A DNA stretch of 64,000 nucleotides from Sphingobacterium spiritivorum. GTDB lineage: Bacteria > Bacteroidota > Bacteroidia > Sphingobacteriales > Sphingobacteriaceae. The notes below the pieces were generated by a model. The model was not told the DNA's origin, did no database searches, and saw nothing but the letters and a program-made list of their open reading frames with translations. Location: NCBI RefSeq assembly GCF_016724845.1, contig NZ_CP068082.1, positions 5,146,001 to 5,210,000 of the forward strand, given 5' to 3'. The position numbers and the translations under genes are program-made. Each line of letters opens with the position of its first letter. The stretch's first letter is position 1. Of this stretch, positions 24,152-32,663 are shown piece after piece.

Positions 24152-25240
24152 ATGAAGACACTATTACAGATTACATTTTCTTTACTATTACTATCAGCCT
24201 CAGGCTGTGGCAATAGCCCCAAAACAAATGACAAGATCGTTCAGGATACAACAGTTAGAGACAGCCTGATACAGGAAAAAGACGAAGAAGGTATCCCCAT
24301 TGATTTTGATAAGACGAATGTTCTCAAAACAACTACCGTGACGGATAGAAGCGGGGCCGAATTGAAACAGCAGCCGGATGAACAGTCCAAAAAACTGGGT
24401 AGATATCCCTACGGAACAAGACTTGAAGTCATCGAAGAAACAGATAAGTGGTATGGAATACGGGACAGAATTACAAGAAATCACACTGAAAACGGGCAGG
24501 AAACTGAAACGACGAGGTGGGAGAAGGTATATGTTCTGAAAAGCAAAACCGGCTCTATGAAAGAAATAACATTGGTGCCTGCAGATCTGGATATTATTTC
24601 ATTAATGGAGAAAAATGGAAAGGCAGAATATTTTGAGAAAGGCAAACAATTAAAAGAATATCTTAAGATCGAATTGATTGATAAATCTCTTTTTGACAGC
24701 AAAAAACAATCTGAAGTCGATTTCTTTCTGGCTGATACTACGAAAATCGAAAAGAAAAACGGGGTGATTGAACTGAAGACTCCAGGCAAGACGGTTCGGT
24801 TCACAGATAAACCTGATGCAGAAGAAGATATGCAGATATTCAAATATGAAGGACAGATCGAATTCTTAAATAGTTATCTGATTAGCGGATCGTATTATGA
24901 AAGTATGGATTATCGTCTGATTGATAAAACATCAGGAGAAGAAAAACAGGTATTCGGAGAATTCCCGTATCTGTCCCCGGATAAAAAACATATTATATGC
25001 ATATATGCTAATCCATATGAATCAACAGGTGATTTTGAGCTTTATACAATTACTGACAAACGTATAAAACAGACCATGAGTGTAAGTTTCAAAAACTGGA
25101 TGCCGGCTGTAAATCCTGGAGAAATGTTCTGGAGTACAGACGGCTATCTGTATCTTACAGCCAATCATATCAATTCCTTTTGGATGGAAGATGGTCACCT
25201 GAATACTTCATTTCAGTATTTGCGTATTAAAGTATTGTAA
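24152..25240 (+). CDS. Lipoprotein with bacterial SH3-like domain
   Basis: The 362-residue product begins MKTLLQITFSLLLLSASGCG, a lipoprotein signal (Cys about 19). Residues about 58-115 form an SH3b-like module (VTDRSGAELKQQPDEQSKKL, GRYPYGTRLEVIEETDKWYG) of the kind that binds cell-wall peptides. The remainder includes a possible beta-propeller-like segment (GEFPYLSPDKKHIICIYANP) of unknown role. ATG 24152 is preferred. A strong two-way terminator follows at 25280. Confidence 0.65.
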   Translation: MKTLLQITFSLLLLSASGCGNSPKTNDKIVQDTTVRDSLIQEKDEEGIPIDFDKTNVLKTTTVTDRSGAELKQQPDEQSKKLGRYPYGTRLEVIEETDKWYGIRDRITRNHTENGQETETTRWEKVYVLKSKTGSMKEITLVPADLDIISLMEKNGKAEYFEKGKQLKEYLKIELIDKSLFDSKKQSEVDFFLADTTKIEKKNGVIELKTPGKTVRFTDKPDAEEDMQIFKYEGQIEFLNSYLISGSYYESMDYRLIDKTSGEEKQVFGEFPYLSPDKKHIICIYANPYESTGDFELYTITDKRIKQTMSVSFKNWMPAVNPGEMFWSTDGYLYLTANHINSFWMEDGHLNTSFQYLRIKVL

Positions 25241-25279
25241 CGGATATAATCAGCCAAAATATCACTATTCTGACTGATT

Positions 25280-25331
25280 ATCCTTCATTGATGCTTTGAC
25301 CTTTTCAATTCTCAAAGCATTAATGAAGGAT
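25280..25331. terminator. Long bidirectional hairpin terminator
   Basis: A 20 bp stem with one G-T wobble: ATCCTTCATTGATGCTTTGA (25280-25299) pairs with 25312-25331, with a 12 nt loop. It sits between two convergent genes (24152+ and 25346-). Confidence 0.75.
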
Positions 25332-25345
25332 TAAAAATACAGACT

Positions 25346-25876
25346 CTAATGGGGTTTTATGGGTTTGCCTTTTTTATCAAGTTCTGGTATAACTTTTTTA
25401 GAATCAAAGTATTTTTTTCCATTCGGCCCGCTTGCTCTTTTATCAAAATCATTATAAAATTTTTCATCAAGCTTCTTAATATCTGGGTAGATAAGCGATA
25501 TTTTTACAACCAGATCGTCAAAATCACTATCACCAGTAAAATCATCATCAAATTTGATCAAGATCTCTTCTGTACCAACACCCAAAGACTCTATTCCTCT
25601 AGATGATTTCCAACCACCATCGCCCGTATCATTCTCGCCTCTTATACGCCACCATGACTCTTCATTTTTTGTATCAATTTTAAATTCGATAGCAGATGCT
25701 TGAGCACCATAATACACATGATTTCCCATTTGTATCCATTCTCCTTTTAGTGAATTTTTATATCTTTTCTCTATCCAAAATCGTTGATTAAATTTTGCAT
25801 TAGTTGTAGACGTAATACTAATTCTTACATTAGGATCTACAGGGAAAATCGGTACAATTATTACATCTTTAGCCAT
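25346..25876 (-). CDS. Unrecognised acidic protein (176 aa)
   Basis: From ATG 25876 (MAKDVIIVPIFPVDPNVRIS) the product is a soluble beta-rich protein without a signal peptide. It contains WWRIRGENDTGDGGWKSSRG and FDDDFTGDSDFDDLVVKISL; the latter Asp-rich run looks like a calcium-binding loop or the end of a DUF4114-like domain. The frame extends upstream to 25978, but the -7 box at 25883 favours ATG 25876. No neighbour suggests a role. Its codon use and lack of relatives hint at an accessory gene. Confidence 0.55.
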   Translation of the reverse strand: MAKDVIIVPIFPVDPNVRISITSTTNAKFNQRFWIEKRYKNSLKGEWIQMGNHVYYGAQASAIEFKIDTKNEESWWRIRGENDTGDGGWKSSRGIESLGVGTEEILIKFDDDFTGDSDFDDLVVKISLIYPDIKKLDEKFYNDFDKRASGPNGKKYFDSKKVIPELDKKGKPIKPH

Positions 25877-25882
25877 TGTATT

Positions 25883-25890
25883 CAAATTTA
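25883..25890 (-). promoter_or_regulatory. -7 box abutting the 25876 start codon
   Basis: The minus strand reads TAAATTTG, then 6 nt, then ATG, which predicts a leaderless transcript. No -33 TTG was found. Confidence 0.45.
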
Positions 25891-26182
25891 TTGCACCTAC
25901 CTTGTAATACGGTGTTCGGTAATTCCGGTTATAAAACAGTAGTGTGACTATTTTGAATAAACCTACGCTATTTATCAAAGCAAAGATATACCGAGTACTA
26001 GCTATTTTTTTGCCATAAAAAAATTCATTACTTTTTTTATGACAGTGTTGAACGTTACATGCAGCTCAGCCCAAATGAGAGCAGGTATAGGTTAAAAGGA
26101 GTTTAAGAAGTTAAAATACCTTAAATCGTAATTATTCTGTCAAAATAATTGATTTTATAGTTTCCAACACAACTAATAATTC

Positions 26183-26190
26183 TATTTTTG
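26183..26190 (+). promoter_or_regulatory. -7 box upstream of fabH
   Basis: TATTTTTG fits TAnnTTTG. It would give a leader of about 205 nt before fabH, long for this window. The -33 match is absent. Confidence 0.4.
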
Positions 26191-26206
26191 CACTTTAAAA
26201 CAAAGA

Positions 26207-26404
26207 ATGTTGAGAGAGAGATTTGTAATTTCCCCATTATCCAGAAAAACCAATACGTTTCTAACGCTTGCTACTTCGGATACTACGGCCAAAACTGTGG
26301 TTTCGCATGATGTTTTTACGGATTCTGATCTGTGTCCTCTCTATTCGTGGCCCACTGTTCCGCAAACAAGGATCAGCATATTATTAGAGTATCCAATTAT
26401 ATGA
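26207..26404 (+). other. Possible leader open frame overlapping the fabH start
   Basis: A 65-codon frame begins 16 bp after a -7 box and ends with TGA sharing ATGA with the fabH start (26401-26404). That is the usual geometry of translational coupling. The peptide (MLRERFVISPLSRKTNTFLT ... LLEYPII) resembles no family and has a low-complexity, non-protein-like composition. It could be a leader peptide or chance. Confidence 0.25.
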
Positions 26405-27399
26405 ATAACAGTTTACCAACAAGACTATTTGCTTCAATAACAGCTATCGGGGGCTATGTACCTCAAAATAGAAGAACCAATTACGATTTAGAGAAAGTAT
26501 GCAATACTTCCGATGAATGGATCGTTAAACGTACCGGAATCAAAGAGCGCCGAATATTGGAAGAAAATCTGGCAACCTCGGATATGGCTGTCCGTGCAAT
26601 ACACGATCTTGTTGAAAAGTTTAATAAAAACATCTACGATGTAGATGCTATTCTGGTTGCAACTTCCACTCCGGATATGCCTATGCCGGCTACAGCAAAT
26701 ATCATTGCTGAGAAATTAGGTCTGGCAAATGTCTGGGCATTTGATATCAATGCCGCATGTTCAGGTTTTCTGTATGCACTAGATATGGGGGCATCTCTGA
26801 TTGAAACCAATCGGTATAAAAATATTCTTGTCATAGGAGCTGACAACATCAGCACTTTTGTGAATGTAGAAGACCGTTCTACAAATATCCTGTTCGGAGA
26901 CGGAGCAGGTGTGGTATGGCTGGAACCTTCTACGGTGGGCGGTATCATGGATGCCTATCTGAGAAGTAATGGTACAGGCCGTGAGTTTCTCAATATTGAG
27001 GCCGGCGGTTCTCTTTATCCTCATAAAAACGAACCTACCGAAAGCGGGCGTAAATATCTGAAACAGGATGGCAAGACGGTATTCAAACAAGCTGTACAAT
27101 CCATGAGTGACGCCTGTAATAATGTGCTTCAAAAAAATAATCTCACGATAGATGATGTCAGATGGTTGGTACCACATCAGGCTAATCAACGTATTATCGA
27201 TGCGGTAGGTCGCTCTATAAATATTGCAGAAGGAAAGACCTTAAGCAATATAGAATATCTGGGTAATACGATTGCGGCCACTATTCCGCTGTGTATCTGG
27301 GAGAATCTCAAACAGATCAAAAGAGGAGATCTGGTGATGCTCACGGCATTTGGTGCAGGCTTCTCCTGGGGAGCCAGTCTGCTACGCTGGATGATTTAG
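26401..27399 (+). CDS. fabH: 3-oxoacyl-ACP synthase III (KAS III)
   Basis: The 332-residue thiolase-fold enzyme joins acetyl-CoA to malonyl-ACP to start fatty acid synthesis. The catalytic triad is visible: Cys about 120 in DINAACSGFLYALD, His in VPHQANQRIIDAV, and Asn in YLGNTIAATIPL. GDGAGVVWLEP and the C-terminal FGAGFSWGASLLRW are also family hallmarks. ATG 26401 gives the usual N-terminus; an in-frame ATG at 26332 would add 23 unrelated residues. It stands alone, away from plsX/rpmF, so it may be a second FabH copy. A strong terminator follows. Confidence 0.92.
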   Translation: MNNSLPTRLFASITAIGGYVPQNRRTNYDLEKVCNTSDEWIVKRTGIKERRILEENLATSDMAVRAIHDLVEKFNKNIYDVDAILVATSTPDMPMPATANIIAEKLGLANVWAFDINAACSGFLYALDMGASLIETNRYKNILVIGADNISTFVNVEDRSTNILFGDGAGVVWLEPSTVGGIMDAYLRSNGTGREFLNIEAGGSLYPHKNEPTESGRKYLKQDGKTVFKQAVQSMSDACNNVLQKNNLTIDDVRWLVPHQANQRIIDAVGRSINIAEGKTLSNIEYLGNTIAATIPLCIWENLKQIKRGDLVMLTAFGAGFSWGASLLRWMI

Positions 27400-27422
27400 A
27401 AACCGGGCATTTAACAATATAC

Positions 27423-27457
27423 AAAAACACCCCAAACTATATGATTGGGGTGTTTTT
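27423..27457. terminator. Terminator between fabH and the MocR gene
   Basis: A 13 bp perfect stem AAAAACACCCCAA (27423-27435) / TTGGGGTGTTTTT (27445-27457), with a 9 nt loop and further T residues. It can end transcription from fabH and, through its A-run, in the other direction. Confidence 0.85.
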
Positions 27458-27500
27458 TTGTTTAGCATTATTTATAATTCAAGCTTATAACCCATTTTAT

Positions 27501-28931
27501 TCAGACTTTGCGGGACTGCTGAAGAACGTTTATCAGATTGCCCAATTGTTTAAGTTTAAATTTTAATTCTTCTGACCAGGGCAGTCCTATGCACAGCCGC
27601 ATACAGTTTTCAAACTGATCCTGCAGGGTAAACATTCTGCCCGGAGCTATGCTGATCTGCTGTTTCATCGCCAGATCATATAAGCGTGCGGTATCTATTC
27701 CCTTCGGAAATTCAATCCAGAGTGCCAACCCGCCCTGAGGTCTGCTGATCTTTGTTCCTTCCGGAAAATAAGCTGCTATAGCCTGAATATATTTCTGATA
27801 ATTATCCTGCAAAGTCCGGCGCAGATTGCGCAGGTGACTTTCATAACGGCCGGTTTTAAGAAAATTTCCGACAGCCTCCTGTACAACCGAGGTGGACGAG
27901 ATCGAATGTACGAGCTTTAGTTTCAGCAACTTTTCCTTGTATTTACCGGGAGCGATCCATCCCACCCTGTATCCGGGAGCCAGGGTCTTGGATACAGAGC
28001 TGCACCACAACACATTGCCTTCCGTATCAAATGCCTTACAGCATTTGGGACGTTGAGTTCCGAAGTACAGATCACCATATACATCATCTTCAATAAGCGG
28101 AATCTGATGTTTAGCCAGTAGCCTGACAACTTCTCTTTTATTTTCATCCGACATACAGCTTCCTAAAGGTGTATTGAAGTTAGGAATCAGCAGGCAGATA
28201 TCAATTTTAGGAATAGCCTCTTTCAATGCTTCTATTTCTATACCTGTAATCGGGTGAGTAGGCAGTTCCAGGACCTTATACCCCAGCCCAACGGCCAGTT
28301 GCAATATACCGGGGTAACAGGGACTTTCTATAGCAATCGTATCACCCGGTTTTCCGAGTGCCATCAGACAAAAAGAAAGCGAATTCATCCCCCCGTTTGT
28401 AGTGATAAGGTCGTTTTCATTTAAGTTTCCTCCCCATGCCAGACTGCGTACAGCAATCATCCTTCTGAGTTTTACATTTCCCTGCAGCACTTCATATTCT
28501 GTCCCTCCTCCCTGAAGTTCACGTGTTGCATGCATAATCTCTTTTTTGAGTTTGGCCAAAGGGAGTAATGCCCGGTCAGGAACAGCTATAGAAAGTAGAG
28601 TGAGCTCATCATTACCCATACTGCTGTAAACTTTGCTGATGAGTTGGTCCGGTTCATTGCTGTTGGCTATTGCTGAAGGCTGACTTACCTCCGGAATAGG
28701 AAGTCTCAAAAAGGGAACATGACTTACAAAGTAGCCGGACTGTGGTCTGGAATCTATAAGCGACTGCCCTTCCAGTTCCAGAAATACTCTTTTGGCTGTA
28801 TTCATACTGATATCATGCTCTGCACAGAGTCTCCGCACAGAAGGTAAGCGGTCACCGGATTTCAAAACACCGCTTTTGATCTGCTGTGCCAGTGCGGTAG
28901 CAATCTCGTTGTATAAAAATTCTTTACCCAT
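27501..28931 (-). CDS. MocR-family regulator (GntR domain fused to aminotransferase)
   Basis: The 476-residue protein has an N-terminal GntR winged helix (residues about 5-75: LAQQIKSGVLKSGDRLPSVR, HDISMNTAKRVFLELE) and a fold-type I aminotransferase domain (about 105-470). The PLP-binding Lys lies in CSSVSKTLAPGYRVGW. MocR proteins sense PLP or amines and usually control a divergent gene. Here that gene is the EamA exporter at 29021, suggesting control of metabolite export, and probably of itself. The length is normal. Confidence 0.88.
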   Translation of the reverse strand: MGKEFLYNEIATALAQQIKSGVLKSGDRLPSVRRLCAEHDISMNTAKRVFLELEGQSLIDSRPQSGYFVSHVPFLRLPIPEVSQPSAIANSNEPDQLISKVYSSMGNDELTLLSIAVPDRALLPLAKLKKEIMHATRELQGGGTEYEVLQGNVKLRRMIAVRSLAWGGNLNENDLITTNGGMNSLSFCLMALGKPGDTIAIESPCYPGILQLAVGLGYKVLELPTHPITGIEIEALKEAIPKIDICLLIPNFNTPLGSCMSDENKREVVRLLAKHQIPLIEDDVYGDLYFGTQRPKCCKAFDTEGNVLWCSSVSKTLAPGYRVGWIAPGKYKEKLLKLKLVHSISSTSVVQEAVGNFLKTGRYESHLRNLRRTLQDNYQKYIQAIAAYFPEGTKISRPQGGLALWIEFPKGIDTARLYDLAMKQQISIAPGRMFTLQDQFENCMRLCIGLPWSEELKFKLKQLGNLINVLQQSRKV

Positions 28932-28935
28932 TATA

Positions 28936-28966
28936 CAAATATAACTGTGTCCATTTAAAAACTCAA
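28936..28966 (-). promoter_or_regulatory. Promoter of the MocR gene, abutting its start
   Basis: The minus strand reads TTG (28964-28966), a 20 bp spacer, TATATTTG (28936-28943), then 4 nt and ATG. This implies a leaderless or nearly leaderless mRNA. It lies in the 89 bp divergent region shared with the exporter, where self-control by the MocR protein is likely. Confidence 0.6.
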
Positions 28967-29020
28967 AACTGATACTGTTATTACATCCGTAGCTCTGCTA
29001 TTTTTACAAAAAATAATCTT

Positions 29021-29911
29021 ATGAATAGTCAATCTTTAACAGGAGATATATTATCCAAAACTAATAGCGGATGGGTCAACGGCTTTATCGGAGTCCTGAT
29101 CTTCAGTGGATCCATGCCGGCTACTAAAGCTGCTATACTGGATTTTGACCCCATATTCCTTACAGTAGCCCGTGCAGGAACAGCCGGTATACTTGCGCTC
29201 TGTGTATTATTATTCTTTAAAGAAAAAAGACCGCAAAAAAATCAGCTAGTTCCTTTATTTATTGTTTCTATCGGAGTAGTAATTGGTTTTCCTTTATTAT
29301 CTGCCATGGCTCTGCAATACATGACTTCAGCCTATTCTATTGTCTTTGTAGGAATGCTTCCCCTTACAACAGCACTATTTGCGGTACTTAGGGGAGGTGA
29401 ACGGCCACGTCCGGCATTCTGGATTTTCTCTGTGATGGGTAGTCTTCTGGTTATAGGTTTTGCAGTTGTTCAGGAGCATACTTCCTCCTTCACGGGAGAT
29501 CTGCTGATGATACTGGCCATTATATTATGCGGATGCGGATATGCCGAAGGAGCTAAACTTTCTAAAACATTAGGCGGATGGCAGGTTATATCCTGGGCAT
29601 TGGTATTGTCTCTGCCTGTTATAATCCCCCTGATGTGGTACTTCTTCCCTCCTGCTCTGCATGCTATCCATACCCCGGCATGGTTGGGACTTGCTTATGT
29701 ATCGCTGTTCAGTATGTTCATTGGTTTTATATTTTGGTACAAGGGACTGGCGCAAGGCGGGATTGCAGCAGTAGGTCAGTTACAACTGTTACAGCCATTT
29801 TTTGGTCTGGCTCTTGCAGCATCTTTACTTCATGAACAGGTAAGTGTAGCGATGATCGGAATCACGATAGGTGTGATTTTATGTGTAGCCGGTTCAAAAC
29901 GATTTGCCTGA
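29021..29911 (+). CDS. EamA/DMT-family exporter
   Basis: The 296-residue membrane protein has ten predicted helices in two EamA repeats (first about 18-145, second about 155-290). Examples are GVLIFSGSMPATKAAILDFD and VSLFSMFIGFIFWYKGLAQG. The family exports amino acids and other metabolites. It is divergent from a MocR regulator 89 bp away, a common pair. The substrate is not known. No exact TAnnTTTG was found; TATTTTTA at 28999 is the closest. Confidence 0.85.
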   Translation: MNSQSLTGDILSKTNSGWVNGFIGVLIFSGSMPATKAAILDFDPIFLTVARAGTAGILALCVLLFFKEKRPQKNQLVPLFIVSIGVVIGFPLLSAMALQYMTSAYSIVFVGMLPLTTALFAVLRGGERPRPAFWIFSVMGSLLVIGFAVVQEHTSSFTGDLLMILAIILCGCGYAEGAKLSKTLGGWQVISWALVLSLPVIIPLMWYFFPPALHAIHTPAWLGLAYVSLFSMFIGFIFWYKGLAQGGIAAVGQLQLLQPFFGLALAASLLHEQVSVAMIGITIGVILCVAGSKRFA

Positions 29912-29972
29912 TAAGCACAAGATAAAATATAACTTTTGAAGGTAAAAACAGTTAGTCTCTAATAACTGCAGA

Positions 29973-30017
29973 ATAAAAAAATACAGATGCATGAGCATTC
30001 GCATTTTTTTGTATTTT
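29973..30017 (+). terminator. Weak terminator after the exporter gene
   Basis: AAAATACA near 29977 can pair with TGTATTTT near 30009, with an inner TGC/GCA stem and a T-run. The stem is interrupted. Confidence 0.4.
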
Positions 30018-30159
30018 CACCGAAGATTTATAACATTAACCAGCTGTTGATATTGAATCCTGCAACCCTATTTATTTGCCTGTTTGCGTTACAGTTTCAA
30101 TATTATAGAACGGAGAGTTCATATTACTAATCCTAAATTTTGATCAATACAATAAACGA

Positions 30160-31215
30160 ATGAAGACATTTTTAAAAATCATCAAGTACACACTTATCAC
30201 TATTATCAGTATTTGTTTAATCTTATTTTTTTACTTTTTTATCAGTAATAAATTATTCCTGGGATCTAAAGATGAGGACAACATCAGTTATCTGACGAAA
30301 AACAAATCGCAGATTACAGATTCCATCAACAGCGAATTATTTGATCAGGACTTCTACAAATCGAACGTTTTTCTTTTAGGGGAGATTCATGGCTACGCAG
30401 ATAACCAAAAATTAGATAAAGAATTGTTATTCTTTCTGAATAAAAGACTTGGAGTCAGGTATTATATAGCAGAAATGGATAGCCTGACTGCTAACAAATT
30501 AACCACTTTTCTGAAGGACAGTTCCAAAAATGAAAATAACCTGAAAGAAGTTGTCACTGCTATTAAAAAGCGAATTCCTCAGCAATCAAGTCAGGAGTTA
30601 TTTGACAAATGGAGTAATATCTACGATTATAATCAAAAACTGGCTGATTCTTTAAAAATCACCGTAATCGGAATTGACAAGGGATTTGATGATGCATCAA
30701 AAGTATCAAGAGATTCGGTCATGTTTGTCAATTTCAAAAACGCTGTCAAAGAAATGAAACTGGAGAATGAAAAATTTTATGGTCTTTTCGGATTCTTCCA
30801 TGCACTACAAAATAAAGTCCAGGGAGGCAGTGAAACATTTGCATCCGAATTAAAGAAATCCGGCATAAAGGTCAGCAGCTTTGTTAGTTACACTCTGGAC
30901 AGCGAGATGTATCTTCCGAAAAATGCTCAATTTCCAACACCAAAAGACGAAAAAATTGATTGGGTCAATGCAGATGGTCCTTTACAATTGGTAAAGGGAA
31001 TAAATGATCTGAAAGATTTGAGCAGTCCTAATACCATTACACTGTTTAGAATCAATGCTCAGCACTCACCGTACTTTAAATCCCAGAATCTGATAACAGT
31101 AAAATCAAGGGTTTTCGGAGAAAATATCGTTCCTGAAAAAGGAAGCTCTGCTACAGATTATTTTCAATACGTCTTTTTGTTAAGAAACGCTAAAGCATTG
31201 ACAAAACTAAAATAA
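30160..31215 (+). CDS. Membrane-anchored protein with erythromycin-esterase/ChaN-like motif
   Basis: The 351-residue protein has one N-terminal membrane helix (residues about 8-30) and an exported domain. VFLLGEIHGYADNQKLDKEL (about 70-90), then YYIAEMD, is the LGE.HG and E-D signature of the EreA/ChaN/Tiki (TraB) superfamily, in which Glu and His bind metal. Later GFFHALQ fits the same fold. Activity could be hydrolytic or haem/iron-related; I cannot choose. A strong two-way terminator follows. Confidence 0.6.
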   Translation: MKTFLKIIKYTLITIISICLILFFYFFISNKLFLGSKDEDNISYLTKNKSQITDSINSELFDQDFYKSNVFLLGEIHGYADNQKLDKELLFFLNKRLGVRYYIAEMDSLTANKLTTFLKDSSKNENNLKEVVTAIKKRIPQQSSQELFDKWSNIYDYNQKLADSLKITVIGIDKGFDDASKVSRDSVMFVNFKNAVKEMKLENEKFYGLFGFFHALQNKVQGGSETFASELKKSGIKVSSFVSYTLDSEMYLPKNAQFPTPKDEKIDWVNADGPLQLVKGINDLKDLSSPNTITLFRINAQHSPYFKSQNLITVKSRVFGENIVPEKGSSATDYFQYVFLLRNAKALTKLK

Positions 31216-31249
31216 AAGACTACTGACTGCTTTACATCCAGTATTCAAA

Positions 31250-31289
31250 AAAGAAGCAGGCGTACTCCGATGAGTACGCCTGCTTCTTT
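31250..31289. terminator. Strong bidirectional terminator
   Basis: An 18 bp perfect stem with a CGAT loop; the left arm 31250-31267 includes AAGAAGCAGGCGTACTC. It lies between convergent genes 30160+ and 31305-. Confidence 0.85.
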
Positions 31290-31304
31290 AGTGGTTATTA
31301 ACGT

Positions 31305-32531
31305 TTAGAACAATGTAATATCGCAACCGTGTGTCAGTACAGGAGCTGAAGCAGCATTTCCAGTTCCTAAAGATGGGAAAGCTCCCAGATTAGATCCCGC
31401 AATACAGATACTTTTATTATTCTCTTTACGGATCAGGGAGAAGTTAAATCCTAACAGGACTTCTTTTGCTCCGCTGACTCCTGAGATCTTAGTAATTTCA
31501 TTCACAGATTCTTCATCTGTCGAGCTTTTATTGATCTTACCTGTTCCCAGTTCGCCATAAGTATTTGTACCCCAGCCATACAGATCACCATTCTTTTTAA
31601 CAGCCAATACACTTAAATTAAAGATAGATACATCTTCCCAATCGTTGTCTTTACCTACCTGTACCCAGTTTTCCTGTGCCGTAGAGTTCCCTTGTTGCAA
31701 CAGATTTTTGTTATTACGACCTACTGCCCACATTGTACCATCTTCTGCAATAGCAAGCGTATTACGGCTTCTTGCATAAGATACTGTTTTCCATTTCTTC
31801 CCCTTACCGACCTCTACAGGAGTCAATTGGTTGGCAGTAGTGCCGGTGCCTAACATATAATTCTGGCTGGTTCCCCATGCCCATAATGTACCGTCTTTCT
31901 TGATGGCAAATCCACAACCCCAATTATTCCAGGCAAATATTTTCACCCAGTCATTGGCTACGCCCACTTTTGCAGGTGTTGTCGTTCTTCCGGATGTCTG
32001 TCCGTTTCCTATACGTCCGCTCTGATTGTTACCCCAGGACCATAGTGTTCCATCTTTCTTCAAAGCAAGACTGTAATCGCCTCCTACTGCTATGGAAGAC
32101 CAGTCTGTATCCATGCCTACTTTAGTCGGTATAGTCACAGCCTCGCCAAAGTTCCCCAGTCCAAGCTGTCCTTCTGTATTTGCTCCCCATGCCCAGAGTG
32201 TACCGTCTGTTGCTATAGCCAGACTATGACTGTATCCCGTACGTGCCTGGCTCCATTTTTGAGTCCCCGTCAGTATAATTGGCTTGGCTACAGCCTCCTT
32301 ATTACCGGTTCCAAGCTGACCGTCCGTATTATCTCCCCAGACATAAATACCGCCGTCGGTACTTAACGCCAGACTATGGGATTGTCCGTTGGAAATTGAT
32401 TTCCAGTAATTCTGAGGGGTTTCTACTTCAGGCTCTTTGCCTCCGTCATCAATAACATCTTTTTTGCTGCATGACAGCATAGTCAACGCCAGGATAATTC
32501 CAAGCGTCCATTTCTTGTTTAGGTATTGCAT
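31305..32531 (-). CDS. RCC1-repeat lipoprotein
   Basis: The 408-residue product has a lipoprotein signal (LALTMLSCSKK, Cys about 21) and seven RCC1 repeats of about 48 residues, each with a core like HSLALSTDGGIYVWGDNTDG followed by QLGTGN. They form a seven-bladed propeller. In bacteria such surface propellers bind proteins or matrix; no enzymatic residues are seen. It is a single-gene unit with a hairpin (32543-32580) in its upstream leader. The Cys after the signal places it on the cell surface or periplasmic face. Confidence 0.82.
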   Translation of the reverse strand: MQYLNKKWTLGIILALTMLSCSKKDVIDDGGKEPEVETPQNYWKSISNGQSHSLALSTDGGIYVWGDNTDGQLGTGNKEAVAKPIILTGTQKWSQARTGYSHSLAIATDGTLWAWGANTEGQLGLGNFGEAVTIPTKVGMDTDWSSIAVGGDYSLALKKDGTLWSWGNNQSGRIGNGQTSGRTTTPAKVGVANDWVKIFAWNNWGCGFAIKKDGTLWAWGTSQNYMLGTGTTANQLTPVEVGKGKKWKTVSYARSRNTLAIAEDGTMWAVGRNNKNLLQQGNSTAQENWVQVGKDNDWEDVSIFNLSVLAVKKNGDLYGWGTNTYGELGTGKINKSSTDEESVNEITKISGVSGAKEVLLGFNFSLIRKENNKSICIAGSNLGAFPSLGTGNAASAPVLTHGCDITLF

Positions 32532-32542
32532 ATATAAATATT

Positions 32543-32580
32543 TAATCTGTGGTCATTCACATACATAAGACCACAGATTA
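32543..32580. repeat. Inverted repeat in the divergent region
   Basis: TAATCTGTGGTC (32543-32554) and GACCACAGATTA (32569-32580) form a perfect 12 bp stem with a 14 nt loop. It may be an operator or a leader structure of the RCC1 gene. Confidence 0.5.
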
Positions 32581-32614
32581 AAAAAAAGGGTGAATAGCCT
32601 TCACCCTTTTTTTT
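32580..32614. terminator. Bidirectional terminator between two divergent genes
   Basis: GGGTGAA (32588-32594) pairs with TTCACCC (32600-32606), flanked by A8 and T8 that also pair. It lies between divergent starts (32531- and 32664+), where no upstream gene needs ending. Confidence 0.65.
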
Positions 32615-32663
32615 ATTTCGTGGTCTATAGAGAAACGGCTCTGATATAAAAGCCTTAAAGCAT

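Larger units (their letters stand above)
25877..26400. other. 524 bp divergent intergenic region before fabH
   Basis: It contains the -7 boxes 25883-25890 (leftward) and 26183-26190 (rightward), plus the possible leader frame 26207-26404. Nothing else was recognised between 25900 and 26180. Confidence 0.55.
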
